Source: Candidatus Hebobacteria bacterium (lineage in GTDB: Bacteria; Armatimonadota; Hebobacteria; Hebobacterales; Hebobacteraceae). From it: DNA of 32,503 nt. Shown piece after piece: positions 22,522 through 30,714 of the stretch. Below the pieces are notes generated by a model that was given only the letters and a program-made list of their open reading frames with translations, did no database searches and had not been told where the DNA came from. The stretch covers positions 1 to 32,503 of the forward strand of contig JALGXV010000007.1 of assembly GCA_029821885.1 (NCBI GenBank). Reading direction: 5' to 3'. The first letter of the stretch is position 1; every line of letters starts with the position of its first letter. The translations under genes were made by a program, and so were the position numbers.

Positions 22522-23184
22522 CTACCGGCGGCGCTCGGGCAGCAGAGAGCGCAGGGCCGCGCCCATCTCCTCGCATACCTCCGCCAGTACGTCTCGCGAT
22601 CGCCGCTGGCTGCGGAATCGAGACAAGTCGATCGGTGGGCCGAAACGGACCCGCAGCTTGGCCGGAAGCAGAACCGGCTTCCCTCTCGGCAGCAGTCGGT
22701 CGGCCCCATCAATCCCCACTGGCACGACCGCTGCGTGGGAGACCAAGGCGACGAATCCAGCCCCCTGCTCCAACCCCATCAGCTTCCCATCCGGGCTGCG
22801 CGTGCCCTCAGGAAAGACGAGGAGCACCTCGCCGCTGTTCAGTAGACGCACGGCACGCCGGAGAGCGTGCTGGTCGGCCGCGCCGCGCTGCACCGGGAAG
22901 GCGTGGGTGCGGCTGATGAACCCGGAAAGCACGGGCATCTCGAAGAGCTCGGCCTTCGCCATGAAGTTGACCGGGCGAGGGCAGGCCGCGCCCACGATGG
23001 GCGGATCGGCATAGCTCGTATGGTTCGCCAACAGCAATACGCCCCCGGAGGCGGGGACGTGTTCCTGCCCGGAGACCTCCCAGCGGTTGTAGAGGCGGAA
23101 CAGAGCCTTCAGGAAGGCCCTCGAGACGCGGAACAGGCTGCTCCCCGTGTCGCCAGCTCGTTGGCCAATGAGCATATCGGGCAT
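22522..23184 (-). CDS. 1-acyl-sn-glycerol-3-phosphate acyltransferase (PlsC-like)
   Basis: PlsC-type enzymes add the second acyl chain to lysophosphatidic acid at the inner membrane. The catalytic HX4D is NHTSYADPP, and the phosphate-binding block is FPEGTRSPDG; VPVGIDGAD follows as usual. I use ATG 23184 (MPDMLIGQ) because the track start at 23352 lies well inside the MFS gene and adds 56 residues with no family character. That gives 220 residues, normal size. No strong Shine-Dalgarno is visible, so the exact start is uncertain. It lies 34 nt downstream of the MFS gene. Confidence 0.9.
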   Translation of the reverse strand: MPDMLIGQRAGDTGSSLFRVSRAFLKALFRLYNRWEVSGQEHVPASGGVLLLANHTSYADPPIVGAACPRPVNFMAKAELFEMPVLSGFISRTHAFPVQRGAADQHALRRAVRLLNSGEVLLVFPEGTRSPDGKLMGLEQGAGFVALVSHAAVVPVGIDGADRLLPRGKPVLLPAKLRVRFGPPIDLSRFRSQRRSRDVLAEVCEEMGAALRSLLPERRR

Positions 23185-23218
23185 GACGGTTGAAGATAGC
23201 GGGTGGGGGAGCAAGTTG

Positions 23219-24571
23219 TCAATCAAGCGTCGGACGGGAACCTGGGGATGGCGAGGGTGCGAGTCCGGCATGGGCGTGTTGCGCCACGTGAGGCCGTTCG
23301 AGAGTGAAGACGTAGGCAACCGCCACCGCCCCGCCAGCTGCGGCGATGACAAACAGCGTCTCGTAGGAGATCACTCGGAGCAGCAATCCGCCCACCAGCG
23401 GCATGAGCACGGCCGGGGCCGCGAGAGTGGCGGAAAGCCCGAGGAAGAGGGGGCGGATGTCGTCCGGCGCGATCTCAAGGACGTAGTTCGTGATCCCCAT
23501 CCAGCCGCCGGACATGGCGATGCCGTTGAGGAGGAAGGTGCCGCAGTAGACGTATCCCATGTGCGCATCGGCACCGACCGCCCGCGCGAGCGGGGGAAGA
23601 CCGAGGGCCGCAATGGGGACCAAGAGGCCCGCGACGGTGACGCCGCGGATCACCGTCAGCGGTCCCTTGCGGTCGTTCAGGTAGGCCCAGACGAGGCTGG
23701 CGGAGAGGGTCCCGGCGGTAGTCGCCCAGATGAAGACGCCCCCCATCCACTCGGGCAGGCCGAGCCGCCGATGGCCGAATACGGCGTAGAAGAGAGTGGC
23801 GAGCCCCACCAGCCCCATGAGGTTCTCGGCCATGATCAGCCGGCCCAGCAGGCGGTGGCGCCGCAGCGTAGTCGGGACGGCCCGGAGCAGGCGCGGCAGT
23901 GAGTGGCGCTCCTCGAGGGCAGTTCCCGGTGGCTCCTTGATGAACGCGAGGAACAGGGTCGACAGCCCCATGCAGACGCATAGGAGAACGAAGAGGCGCC
24001 CGTAGTTGTGGGGGAACGGCAGCGACGGATTGGCGAGCACACGGCGGACGATGTCGCCCGCGCCGACGGCGAAGATCCCCCCCAGGATGTTGATGCTGCC
24101 GAAGAAGCGGCCGCGCAGAGTTGGCGGAATCGTGCGCGCGATGATGTCGTGCCACGGGACCCCGACGAGCCCGTCACCGAAGAAGAAGAGAGCGTACGCG
24201 CCGATCAGTAGGAACAGAAGCGCCTGAAGGGATGATCCGGGAGGGACCAGCATGAAGGCGAGCGCCACCCCGAAGAATGGGATGCGCGAGAAGAGGACCG
24301 GGAGCATGACGAACTTCTTCTTCTGCCTGCGATGGAGGACGTAGCTGGTGGCGATGAGCTGCGGCACGATCCAACCAGCGCGCTGAAGGGTGCCGACGCC
24401 TCCTACAGTGAAGTCTGACCCGCCGAGCTTGCCCACAAGCACCGGCAGCACCGCCACCGGGTCGATGAAGGCCAGGCCGCCGAAGAAGAATGCGGCATCC
24501 AGGACGATGACGACGAAGTTCCAGCGGGTGTGGGCGTAGGTGCGCTGTCGAGCTTGAGCGGCCTCTGCCAT
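23219..24571 (-). CDS. Major facilitator superfamily transporter
   Basis: This 450-residue protein has about twelve hydrophobic helices, beginning NFVVIVLDAAFFFGGLAFIDPVAVLPVLV and including VGVPWHDIIARTIPPTLRGRFFGSINILGG, which holds the MFS loop-type R-G-R-FG element. The second half has WMGGVFIWATTAGTLSASLVWAYLNDRKGP, the repeated loop motif. The substrate is unknown; it is not a close match to any well-known drug or sugar porter. It starts 18 nt after moaA and precedes plsC, so these are likely one transcript. Confidence 0.88.
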   Translation of the reverse strand: MAEAAQARQRTYAHTRWNFVVIVLDAAFFFGGLAFIDPVAVLPVLVGKLGGSDFTVGGVGTLQRAGWIVPQLIATSYVLHRRQKKKFVMLPVLFSRIPFFGVALAFMLVPPGSSLQALLFLLIGAYALFFFGDGLVGVPWHDIIARTIPPTLRGRFFGSINILGGIFAVGAGDIVRRVLANPSLPFPHNYGRLFVLLCVCMGLSTLFLAFIKEPPGTALEERHSLPRLLRAVPTTLRRHRLLGRLIMAENLMGLVGLATLFYAVFGHRRLGLPEWMGGVFIWATTAGTLSASLVWAYLNDRKGPLTVIRGVTVAGLLVPIAALGLPPLARAVGADAHMGYVYCGTFLLNGIAMSGGWMGITNYVLEIAPDDIRPLFLGLSATLAAPAVLMPLVGGLLLRVISYETLFVIAAAGGAVAVAYVFTLERPHVAQHAHAGLAPSPSPGSRPTLD

Positions 24572-24589
24572 CGGCGCCGGTCCTGGCCG

Positions 24590-25570
24590 CTAGCCGCCGA
24601 TCACATGCATGGCGACAAGGCCTGAACAACTGGCGACGTCGCCGTACCGAGACGGCTTGGCCGAGGCGCCCTGCTGGAGGAGAGCCATCAGATCGCGGAC
24701 CGGGTGATCACCGCGAAGCGCCGGAAGCAGGGAGATGCCTTGAGGGCTGAAGAGGCAGGGAAGCAGGTCGCCACGCGCGTTGACGCGAAGGCGGTTGCAT
24801 CGGTCGCAGAACGGCTCGGACAGAGGCGTTATCACGCCAAGCGTCCCCTGCGATCCATCCAGTCGGAAGTAGCGAGCTGGCCCGCCCCCCTCCGGAGCCA
24901 CTGCGTGGGCGAGCACGCCGAACTGCGAGAGCTGCTGAAGCACGCCCTCGGCGGGCAGGTAGGTCGTTTGCGAGCATACAGGCATCGCCTCGATAAACCG
25001 CACATGCACGGGCTTCCGTCGAACGAGCGTCACGAAGCTGGCGAGATCAGGGGGCTTCAGGGAGACTGCTCCAGCCAGCACAACATTCACTTTCACCGGT
25101 TCCAGGCCCGCGGCCAGGGCCGCGTCCAGGCCCTGCAGCACTGGCTCGAGGTGCCCGCCGCCCGTCATTGCCGCATACGCGTGTGGGTTCAGCGAATCCA
25201 GGCTGATGTTGACGCGGTCGAGGCCCGCCTCGGCGAGAGGCCGTGCCCGCTGCGCGAGGGCCCGGGCATTCGTGGTGAGAGCCAGATCCGTCAGACCATC
25301 GAGCTGCCTCAGTCGGGCGACGATGGCTTCGAGGTCGGGGCGAAGGAGCGGCTCACCCCCGGTCAGTCGGATCCTCCGGATGCCAAGCCGGACGGCCGCG
25401 TCCGCTATGGCCACCACATCGTCGGCGGTGAGGACGTCGGCCGAATCGCCGTCGAGGTGCCGTCCCGGATGGCAGTAGGCACACCGGAGATCGCAGCGTT
25501 CGGTGACGGATAGTCGCAGGTAATCGATACGGCGGCCGAAAGAGTCAGCCAGTCCTTCAGGCAGGTTCAT
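24590..25570 (-). CDS. moaA: GTP 3',8-cyclase MoaA
   Basis: MoaA is the radical SAM enzyme that starts molybdopterin biosynthesis by converting GTP to 3',8-cyclo-GTP. It carries the N-terminal CxxxCxxC (CDLRCAYC, residues about 26-33) and the LTGGEPLLRPDL block. The C-terminal second cluster site is CDRCNRLRVNARGDLLPCLF, and the C-terminal Gly-Gly needed for catalysis is present (MHVIGG). At 326 residues it is complete. The other Mo-cofactor genes are not in the window. It heads a minus-strand run with the MFS and plsC genes. Confidence 0.96.
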   Translation of the reverse strand: MNLPEGLADSFGRRIDYLRLSVTERCDLRCAYCHPGRHLDGDSADVLTADDVVAIADAAVRLGIRRIRLTGGEPLLRPDLEAIVARLRQLDGLTDLALTTNARALAQRARPLAEAGLDRVNISLDSLNPHAYAAMTGGGHLEPVLQGLDAALAAGLEPVKVNVVLAGAVSLKPPDLASFVTLVRRKPVHVRFIEAMPVCSQTTYLPAEGVLQQLSQFGVLAHAVAPEGGGPARYFRLDGSQGTLGVITPLSEPFCDRCNRLRVNARGDLLPCLFSPQGISLLPALRGDHPVRDLMALLQQGASAKPSRYGDVASCSGLVAMHVIGG

Positions 25571-25654
25571 CGCTCAACTCGCAACGGAGAAAGCCGCCCC
25601 ATGCTGCCGGGGCGAGAGGGATTGCCTCTGCTGGGGCGCCGACGGAAGTGGCAG

Positions 25655-25867
25655 CTACGATTCGGCCGAGCCGAGCGTCGACTCGAGTTCGGCGAGACTG
25701 CCCTCGATATTGTGAATGCGGCCCTCGCACCGCCGCAGCAGGCGATCCATCCGGTGAGCCGCATCGTTGTGCCGCAGAAGGTAGACCGTGCCGGCGACGG
25801 CACCCGCGACACCCAGCACGACGGCCAGCCAGAGCGCCACCTGGCGTTTGTGCGCGCTCTCCTCCAT
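25655..25867 (-). CDS. Small single-TM coiled-coil protein downstream of the response regulator
   Basis: This 70-residue protein has one membrane helix (VALWLAVVLGVAGAVAGTVYLL) followed by a charged, probably coiled-coil tail (RMDRLLRRCEGRIHNIEGSLAELESTLG). I begin it at ATG 25867 (MEESAHKRQ), 22 nt after the response regulator stop; the track start would overlap the regulator by 47 nt. No family is recognised. The layout suggests a membrane-bound partner or an output element of the regulator, co-transcribed with it. This is inference from position only. Confidence 0.6.
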   Translation of the reverse strand: MEESAHKRQVALWLAVVLGVAGAVAGTVYLLRHNDAAHRMDRLLRRCEGRIHNIEGSLAELESTLGSAES

Positions 25868-25889
25868 TGCAGCCGTCGCCCAGAGGCCG

Positions 25890-26300
25890 CTAGACCTCCC
25901 AGACCTTCTCTCCGTCATCATAGTCGTCGTGTCCACTGAGGATTCGCTTGACGAAAGTGATCAACTCCAGTGGGTTAAATGGCTTGGTCAGGTAGGCGCT
26001 CACACCGGACGCCCAGCCACGGAACACATCGGCATCCTGTGCCTTGGCCGTCAGCATGATGATGGGGATCTCTCGCGTCTCAGGGTTGGCCTGGAGGCGC
26101 TTGAGCACCTCGAAGCCGTCCATCTTCGGCATCATGACATCGAGGACGATAAGGTCGGGCTTGTCGCTCTCCACCTTCTTGAGCGCCTCAGGACCGTCGA
26201 AGGCAGTGATGACCTGATAGCCGGAACGCTCGAGGTTGACCTGGATGAGGCGGACTATGTGGCGCTCATCATCGACCGCCATGACCTTCTTGCCGGGCAT
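25890..26300 (-). CDS. Single-domain response regulator (CheY-like receiver)
   Basis: This is a stand-alone receiver domain of 136 residues with no output domain. The acidic pair is Asp10-Asp11 (MAVDDE), the phosphorylation site is Asp54 (LIVLDVMMPKMDG), and the switch Thr and Lys are in PIIMLTAKAQ and YLTKPFNP. The C-terminus is a short acidic tail (DDYDDGEKVWEV). I use ATG 26300, with AGGAAGG at normal spacing, in place of GTG 26306. No histidine kinase is adjacent. It has its own strong promoter and is followed by the small membrane protein at 25655-25867. Confidence 0.93.
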   Translation of the reverse strand: MPGKKVMAVDDERHIVRLIQVNLERSGYQVITAFDGPEALKKVESDKPDLIVLDVMMPKMDGFEVLKRLQANPETREIPIIMLTAKAQDADVFRGWASGVSAYLTKPFNPLELITFVKRILSGHDDYDDGEKVWEV

Positions 26301-26362
26301 GTCCACAACCTTCCTCGGCGGGCGCGATAAGCCCCCGTGCTCTTGCCTCCAGCGGCGGCGTC

Positions 26363-26392
26363 AGTATAGCACGCAGCTCTCGGCAGTGTCAA
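26363..26392 (-). promoter_or_regulatory. Near-consensus sigma70 promoter for the response regulator
   Basis: On the minus strand, a perfect -35 TTGACA (26392-26387) and a -10 TATACT (26368-26363) are separated by 18 nt, upstream of the regulator start at 26300. This is the strongest promoter match in the window. Confidence 0.75.
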
Positions 26393-26583
26393 CGCACGGC
26401 CTTGTCTGGGGCAAAGCGCGGGCCTAGCGTCCCATGAGCAGAGCGGTGAGGACCGGTTCCGGGATCGTCCTCATCCCGCAGCCACGTCGGAGATTGCCCC
26501 CGCTTGGAGGCGCGGGACACCGTAGAGCGAAACCAGATGCCGGGCGGACTGCGCGGCGAGGCGCACCCGCAAGGAGACGAACA

Positions 26584-27450
26584 TTGGGTGAGACGGAGGT
26601 CCTGCAAGTATCGGTATCGCAACAGCACTGGGCGCAGAGCCTCGAACGGAACGTGCGCCGGACGTTGGCGCATATCGGCCTCGCAGCCGACGAGGGCAGC
26701 GATGTCGTGCTCTTCCCCGAGGCGAACCTAACGGGGTACGACTTCCCGTACGTGCTGACCCTGGACTCGGCGGAGGTGGAGCGCGCGCTGACGCAGGTGC
26801 AGGAGGCAGCGCGGGAGGCGAAGCTGTGGGTGATCTGTGGGACGATCCAGCGCCGGTCGGGCGCAGAGAAGCTGCTGAACCTGGCGCACGTCATCGACGC
26901 ACAGGGCGAGGTGGTGCACGAATACGCGAAGATACAAATGGCCGGGAGGAATGAGCAGAAGTACTGCCGGCCGGGGGATAAGCTGTCGCTGTTCGAGGTA
27001 AAGGGGTTTCCGGCGACGATGGTGATCTGCCGCGACGGCCGGCACCCGGAGCTGTACCGGCTGCCGGCGATGGCGGGCGCGCGCATCCTCTTCCATCCGG
27101 CCTGCTCCACAGAGACGATCGAGGCGCTGTGGTGGAAGCGCGCCGCCGGCCGAGCGACACAGCCTGCCGGCCCGAGTTCCTCCATCTTCCATTGCTGCGC
27201 GAATACGGTGGGGCAGGACTACCGGGGGAAGCAGTCTTCCTCAGGCGGCTCCTTCATCAAGCATCCGACCGGGCTGTCGCTCGCAGAGGCAGACTGGTAC
27301 AGCGAGACCGTTATCACCGCTCGCCTCGACACGGCGGCAGCCGATGGTCGATATGCGCTCGCGAGCGCGGAGCATCCGGAGTTCCTGCGGCCGTACTACG
27401 AGAAGATAGTCGCCGATATCCGAGCCAGGAAGGACGAACGGCCGGAGTAG
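26584..27450 (+). CDS. Nitrilase-superfamily carbon-nitrogen hydrolase
   Basis: The enzyme has the Glu-Lys-Cys triad of the nitrilase fold: Glu in VVLFPEANLTGYDF, Lys in HEYAKIQMAG and Cys in TMVICRDGRHPELYRL, in the correct order. Members hydrolyse nitriles, amides or carbamoyl groups; this one's substrate is not predictable, and the RDGRHPE loop departs from the common YDxRFPE. I start at TTG 26584, which has AAGGAG at 7-nt spacing; the preceding 50 track residues are Arg- and Pro-rich low-quality sequence. Length is 288. It is followed 42 nt later by an MscS-type channel on the same strand. Confidence 0.9.
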   Translation: MGETEVLQVSVSQQHWAQSLERNVRRTLAHIGLAADEGSDVVLFPEANLTGYDFPYVLTLDSAEVERALTQVQEAAREAKLWVICGTIQRRSGAEKLLNLAHVIDAQGEVVHEYAKIQMAGRNEQKYCRPGDKLSLFEVKGFPATMVICRDGRHPELYRLPAMAGARILFHPACSTETIEALWWKRAAGRATQPAGPSSSIFHCCANTVGQDYRGKQSSSGGSFIKHPTGLSLAEADWYSETVITARLDTAAADGRYALASAEHPEFLRPYYEKIVADIRARKDERPE

Positions 27451-27492
27451 GACAACCTGCCATGGATGCGAGCTGAGGAGGTCTCAACCGGA

Positions 27493-28590
27493 ATGGGGTC
27501 AGACCAGATGACAACATGGTACCAGCGGCTGATGGCGCTGGCGCCACACCCGGTGTTGCGGAAAGCACTGGAAGTGGCGATCATCATCGTCGCCACCTGG
27601 ATCGTTTTCGTCGTGGTGAGCCGACTCATGTCGTGGATTGGCCGCCTCTTCACCGGGCGCGTCGCCGACGAAGTCAACAGGCAGCGAGTGGCGGCATTCG
27701 TCCTCGTGCTGGATACCCTTGTCAAGGGCGGCCTGATGTTTGCGGGGGGGCTCGGGGTCCTGACGAAGCTGGGTCTCTCCCCCGCGTTGACGGCGAAGGT
27801 AGTCGGCACCCTCGCCGTCGGGTGGATCGTCTATGTCGTGTTGAGCAGAGCCATAAGGCTGGCAGCAGGTGCGGCCGAGACGCGTATCGATTCAGAGCCC
27901 CATCGCCAGCGCGTGAAGACACTCATTCTCCTCAGTGAGAGCGTCGCCCGATACGGCATAATCATCGCTGCGGGCATCACCGTCCTGGGTCAGCTCGGGT
28001 TCAACCTGGCGCCCGTGCTGGCCGGCGCGGGCATCGCAGGGCTTGCGGTGGGCTTCGGTGCACAGAACCTGGTTCGAGATGTGATCTCCGGCTTCTTCAT
28101 CATCCTGGAGGGGCAGTACGCGGTTGGCGACCTGGTGAAGATCAACGGGGTGTTCGGCCGCGTCGAACGGCTCGGGCTGAGGATAACCGCGCTCAGGCAG
28201 CCGGATGGTGAACTGCGCTACTTCCCCAATGGCAGCATCAGCAGTGCGGACAACTTCACGGACAACTACGTCGCCCACACCCTCACCGTGCCGCTGCCCA
28301 CAGATGCGTCAGCTGACACCGACAAGCTTGTCGGCGATATCCTTTCCGACTTCGACAGGGAGTTCAGTGTCTTCTGGGGGCCGCCGAAGACCCTTGGAGG
28401 CGAGGCCCTCGACACCTATGCCCACGTGTTGCGGGTGGAAACGCACTCCATACCTGGAAGGCATACTCTCGTTGAGCAGAAGCTCCCCGCCCGCCTCAAG
28501 GCAGGCATCGAAAGGGGGGGACACTCTCTGCCGGCCGGGACAGACGTCAGCATTGCGCTGCGGTATCCTGCGCCGGGCGAGAAGGTCTAG
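27493..28590 (+). CDS. Mechanosensitive ion channel (MscS family)
   Basis: MscS channels open on membrane tension to release solutes on osmotic downshock. Several N-terminal membrane helices come first (VLRKALEVAIIIVATWIVFVVVSRL onward). The pore helix is APVLAGAGIAGLAVGFGAQNLVRDVISGFFIILEG, with the Gly/Ala packing pattern, followed by the beta domain (VGDLVKINGVFGRVERLGLRITALRQPDGELRYFPNGSI). The total is about 365 residues, YnaI/YkuT-like in size. ATG 27493 has AGGAGG 11 nt upstream; ATG 27508 is an alternative. It may be co-transcribed with the hydrolase before it. Confidence 0.93.
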   Translation: MGSDQMTTWYQRLMALAPHPVLRKALEVAIIIVATWIVFVVVSRLMSWIGRLFTGRVADEVNRQRVAAFVLVLDTLVKGGLMFAGGLGVLTKLGLSPALTAKVVGTLAVGWIVYVVLSRAIRLAAGAAETRIDSEPHRQRVKTLILLSESVARYGIIIAAGITVLGQLGFNLAPVLAGAGIAGLAVGFGAQNLVRDVISGFFIILEGQYAVGDLVKINGVFGRVERLGLRITALRQPDGELRYFPNGSISSADNFTDNYVAHTLTVPLPTDASADTDKLVGDILSDFDREFSVFWGPPKTLGGEALDTYAHVLRVETHSIPGRHTLVEQKLPARLKAGIERGGHSLPAGTDVSIALRYPAPGEKV

Positions 28591-28633
28591 CTGACCTGTC
28601 AGGTACCCAGCACACTCAGCGGCGGCTTCTGAT

Positions 28634-28993
28634 CTAGACGTTGTCTTCCAGCAGACTGGTCGGCGACGGGCACTCGGGCCTGCCCTGGCTTCCGCTGACG
28701 GCCTCCTCCACGGCCAGGCGGATCTTCTCGATCTCCTGTTCACGCGCCCGACCTGGCTCCGCCGCGCAGAGGGCAAGGCTGAGGTTCATCGTAGCCACCA
28801 GATCAGACATCAGGGAGCGGATCCTTCCTGTTGCCTGCTCTGCCCGCGAGACCTCTTCCTGGAGCTTCCGGCAGTCTCTGAGGGCAGCTCGGTGGAGTTT
28901 GCCGATCAGGATCACGCCGATCAGACCGGGTATGGCGACTACGGCGATTCCAAGGTAGTAGGCGACCAGGCCGCCTGTGGCATCAATCAGCAT
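28634..28993 (-). CDS. Small single-TM coiled-coil membrane protein
   Basis: This 119-residue protein has one N-terminal membrane helix (GGLVAYYLGIAVVAIPGLIGVILIG) followed by a helical, probably coiled-coil region (CRKLQEEVSRAEQATGRIRSLM and EQEIEKIRLAVEEAVSG). The tail is Pro- and Ser-rich. No family is recognised. It converges on the mscS gene. Its layout resembles the 70-residue protein at 25655-25867, but no clear sequence identity is seen between them. Confidence 0.65.
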   Translation of the reverse strand: MLIDATGGLVAYYLGIAVVAIPGLIGVILIGKLHRAALRDCRKLQEEVSRAEQATGRIRSLMSDLVATMNLSLALCAAEPGRAREQEIEKIRLAVEEAVSGSQGRPECPSPTSLLEDNV

Positions 28994-29229
28994 GGCTCTC
29001 TCATTCCTCTGGTGATTCTCGCCAAGCGGTGCCCTCTTGTCGGTGTCACTAGCGTACCTCCTTGCCCGGCTGGCCGCAATCGCCTAAGAGAGTGACAATC
29101 CATGCCCCGAAAATACTACATATTGAGGGTGAAACGTGGAAAGAACATCTGGCTCCCATTGGGGCGCACAGGGCGGCAAGGGGTCGATAGGCGCCGTTTT
29201 CCCGCCTGCGCCATGGCTGAGCCAAGGTG

Positions 29230-29928
29230 ATGAGCAGAACGACACAGGCAGCACGCGCGCGCAGCAGCGTCGGAACCGTCAGCACGATCTGCGTCGACGA
29301 CCAGCTCGTGTTCCGTATGGGCTTGCGCATGTACCTGGTGGAGGCGATGCCAGAGGTCGACTGGGCCGGAGAAGCCGACTCAGTGCCAGCGGGGCTTGTG
29401 CTTGCGCAACGGGTCGAGCCCGACTTCATCTTGCTCGACGCCTTCCTGGGGGAGGCGCCGACGAGCGACATGATCGGCCAGTTCCGCGCTGCCTGCCCGG
29501 AAGCCGCGTTGGTCCTATTCGCCAATCTCCCCGACATGAAGAATCTGGCCGACGCCGCCAGCTCTGGCGTAAACGGCTACCTGCTGAAGACGCTGTCCCC
29601 CGCACAGATGGTCGATGCCTTCCGGCAAGTCCTCCAAGGGGCCACGTGGATACAGCCGGAGTTGACACAGCAGCTCTACGCGGAATTCGCGCAGGGCCCG
29701 CCTACAGCCTCCTCAGCCTCTGAAGGCGAAGCCGACCTCACACCCCGGCAGCTCGAAGTCCTCCAGCTTGTGGCTCAGGGGCTTCGCAACGCGGAGATCG
29801 CGGAACGCCTCACCATAAGTGAGCAGACGGTGAAGACGCACGTCGCGCACTTACTCGAGAAGCTTGGCGTCACCAGCCGTCTCCACGCCGCGCGGTATGC
29901 CATTAGCAGGAAGTTGGTGGACGCGTAG
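29230..29928 (+). CDS. NarL/FixJ-family LuxR-type response regulator
   Basis: The receiver domain has Asp70 as phosphorylation site (DFILLDAFLGE), with the acidic pocket in CVDDQ and the switch lysine in VNGYLLKTLSP. A GerE/LuxR helix-turn-helix closes the protein: LTPRQLEVLQLVAQGLRNAEIAERL, then ISEQTVKTHVAHLLEKLGV. The phosphorylation region and the DNA-binding domain are complete, so this should be a phosphorylation-controlled transcription factor. No sensor kinase is adjacent. The start is either GTG 29227 or ATG 29230; the Shine-Dalgarno is weak for both. The acceptor block LLDAFLG departs from the usual LLDxxMP. Confidence 0.92.
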   Translation: MSRTTQAARARSSVGTVSTICVDDQLVFRMGLRMYLVEAMPEVDWAGEADSVPAGLVLAQRVEPDFILLDAFLGEAPTSDMIGQFRAACPEAALVLFANLPDMKNLADAASSGVNGYLLKTLSPAQMVDAFRQVLQGATWIQPELTQQLYAEFAQGPPTASSASEGEADLTPRQLEVLQLVAQGLRNAEIAERLTISEQTVKTHVAHLLEKLGVTSRLHAARYAISRKLVDA

Positions 29929-29931
29929 GCG

Positions 29932-30165
29932 CTACTTCGCCGGGGCGTACGTGATCTGACCTGACTGCTCCAGCGGCCGCTGGGGCTTCTCTCTGTCCAG
30001 GTAGTGGAGATTACCACCATCTCCCTTCGCCAGCGCCGCCGGCCGGCACACGAGTCCCAGGTCTATCATAGCGGGCGCCATCCGCGAGGCGCCGTGGCCA
30101 CCATGCGTCGCGCTGAGGCAGACCGGGGCGATCGGGCCGGCGTCATCCCGTCCAGCCGTTCCACA
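29932..30165 (-). pseudogene. Apparent C-terminal gene remnant
   Basis: Between the nitroreductase stop and the LuxR-type gene, the minus strand has a stop-free frame from 30165 to a TAG at 29932. It reads as protein-like sequence (CLSATHGGHGASRMAPAMID, ...GNLHYLDREKPQRPLEQSG, ...QITYAPAK). The region is a third frame relative to nitroreductase, whose end it overlaps by 23 nt. The first ATG is at 30081, giving only 49 residues, and no Shine-Dalgarno is evident. It looks like the 3' end of a larger gene lost by deletion, possibly of a sialidase/BNR-type or similar secreted enzyme, though that family guess is weak. Confidence 0.4.
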
Positions 30166-30670
30166 TCACGAACTCGTCGAGCGGAATGCGACCCTCGGGC
30201 TCCTCGAACGGGTCGCCCTCGGGGTATCCAAGTGGCGTGAGCGCGACGACGTTCACGTCCTCGGGGAGGCCGAAGAACTCCTTGAGAGCGGTGTTGCTGA
30301 AGGACCCGATCCAACAGCTGCCCAGGCCTTCGGCGCGAGCCGCCAGAGTCAGGTGATCGACCGCGATGGCCACATCCACGATCATGGCACAGTCGCCCAT
30401 CCACTCACCGCGGTTGTACTCGATGTCCCGGCCGACCGCACAGACGATGACAGGCGCGGTGGCGACGAAGGCCTGGTCGTGGCACATCGGTACGAGCTTC
30501 TGCTTGGTCTCGGGGTCCGTCACGACGATGAGGCGGGTGGGCTGGCGGTTGCTTCCCGAGGGCGCGATGCGCGCCGCGTCGAGGAGCCGATTCAACACCT
30601 CCTGCGGGATGGAGTCGGGTCGGTACTTGCGGACGCTGCGGCGCGTCCGGATCACGTCGTAGAGGTCCAT
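30143..30670 (-). CDS. Nitroreductase-family FMN protein
   Basis: This 175-residue protein has the nitroreductase fold: YDVIRTRRSVRKYRPDSIPQEVLNRLLDAARIAPSGSNRQP at the N-terminus provides the FMN phosphate-binding arginines and the Ser/Asn-rich loop. The block AARAEGLGSCWIGSF follows, and LTPLGYPEGDP is the C-terminal mark. Enzymes of this family reduce nitro compounds, quinones or flavins with NAD(P)H. ATG 30670 has a strong GGAGGGAG. It lies 44 nt downstream of the EamA transporter on the same strand, so they may share a transcript. Confidence 0.95.
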   Translation of the reverse strand: MDLYDVIRTRRSVRKYRPDSIPQEVLNRLLDAARIAPSGSNRQPTRLIVVTDPETKQKLVPMCHDQAFVATAPVIVCAVGRDIEYNRGEWMGDCAMIVDVAIAVDHLTLAARAEGLGSCWIGSFSNTALKEFFGLPEDVNVVALTPLGYPEGDPFEEPEGRIPLDEFVMWNGWTG

Positions 30671-30714
30671 GTCAGGCTCCCTCCGTCCCTTGGCTTGCAG
30701 CGGGTCGGGCCATC

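Noticed and set aside
28594-28612. CTGACCTGTCAG hairpin after mscS as a terminator
   Set aside because: Five-base stem with a two-base loop and no T-run; too weak.
29085-29140. Possible promoter (TGACAA ... TACATA) ahead of the LuxR-type regulator
   Set aside because: The match depends on shifting spacing and hexamers; not strong enough to annotate.
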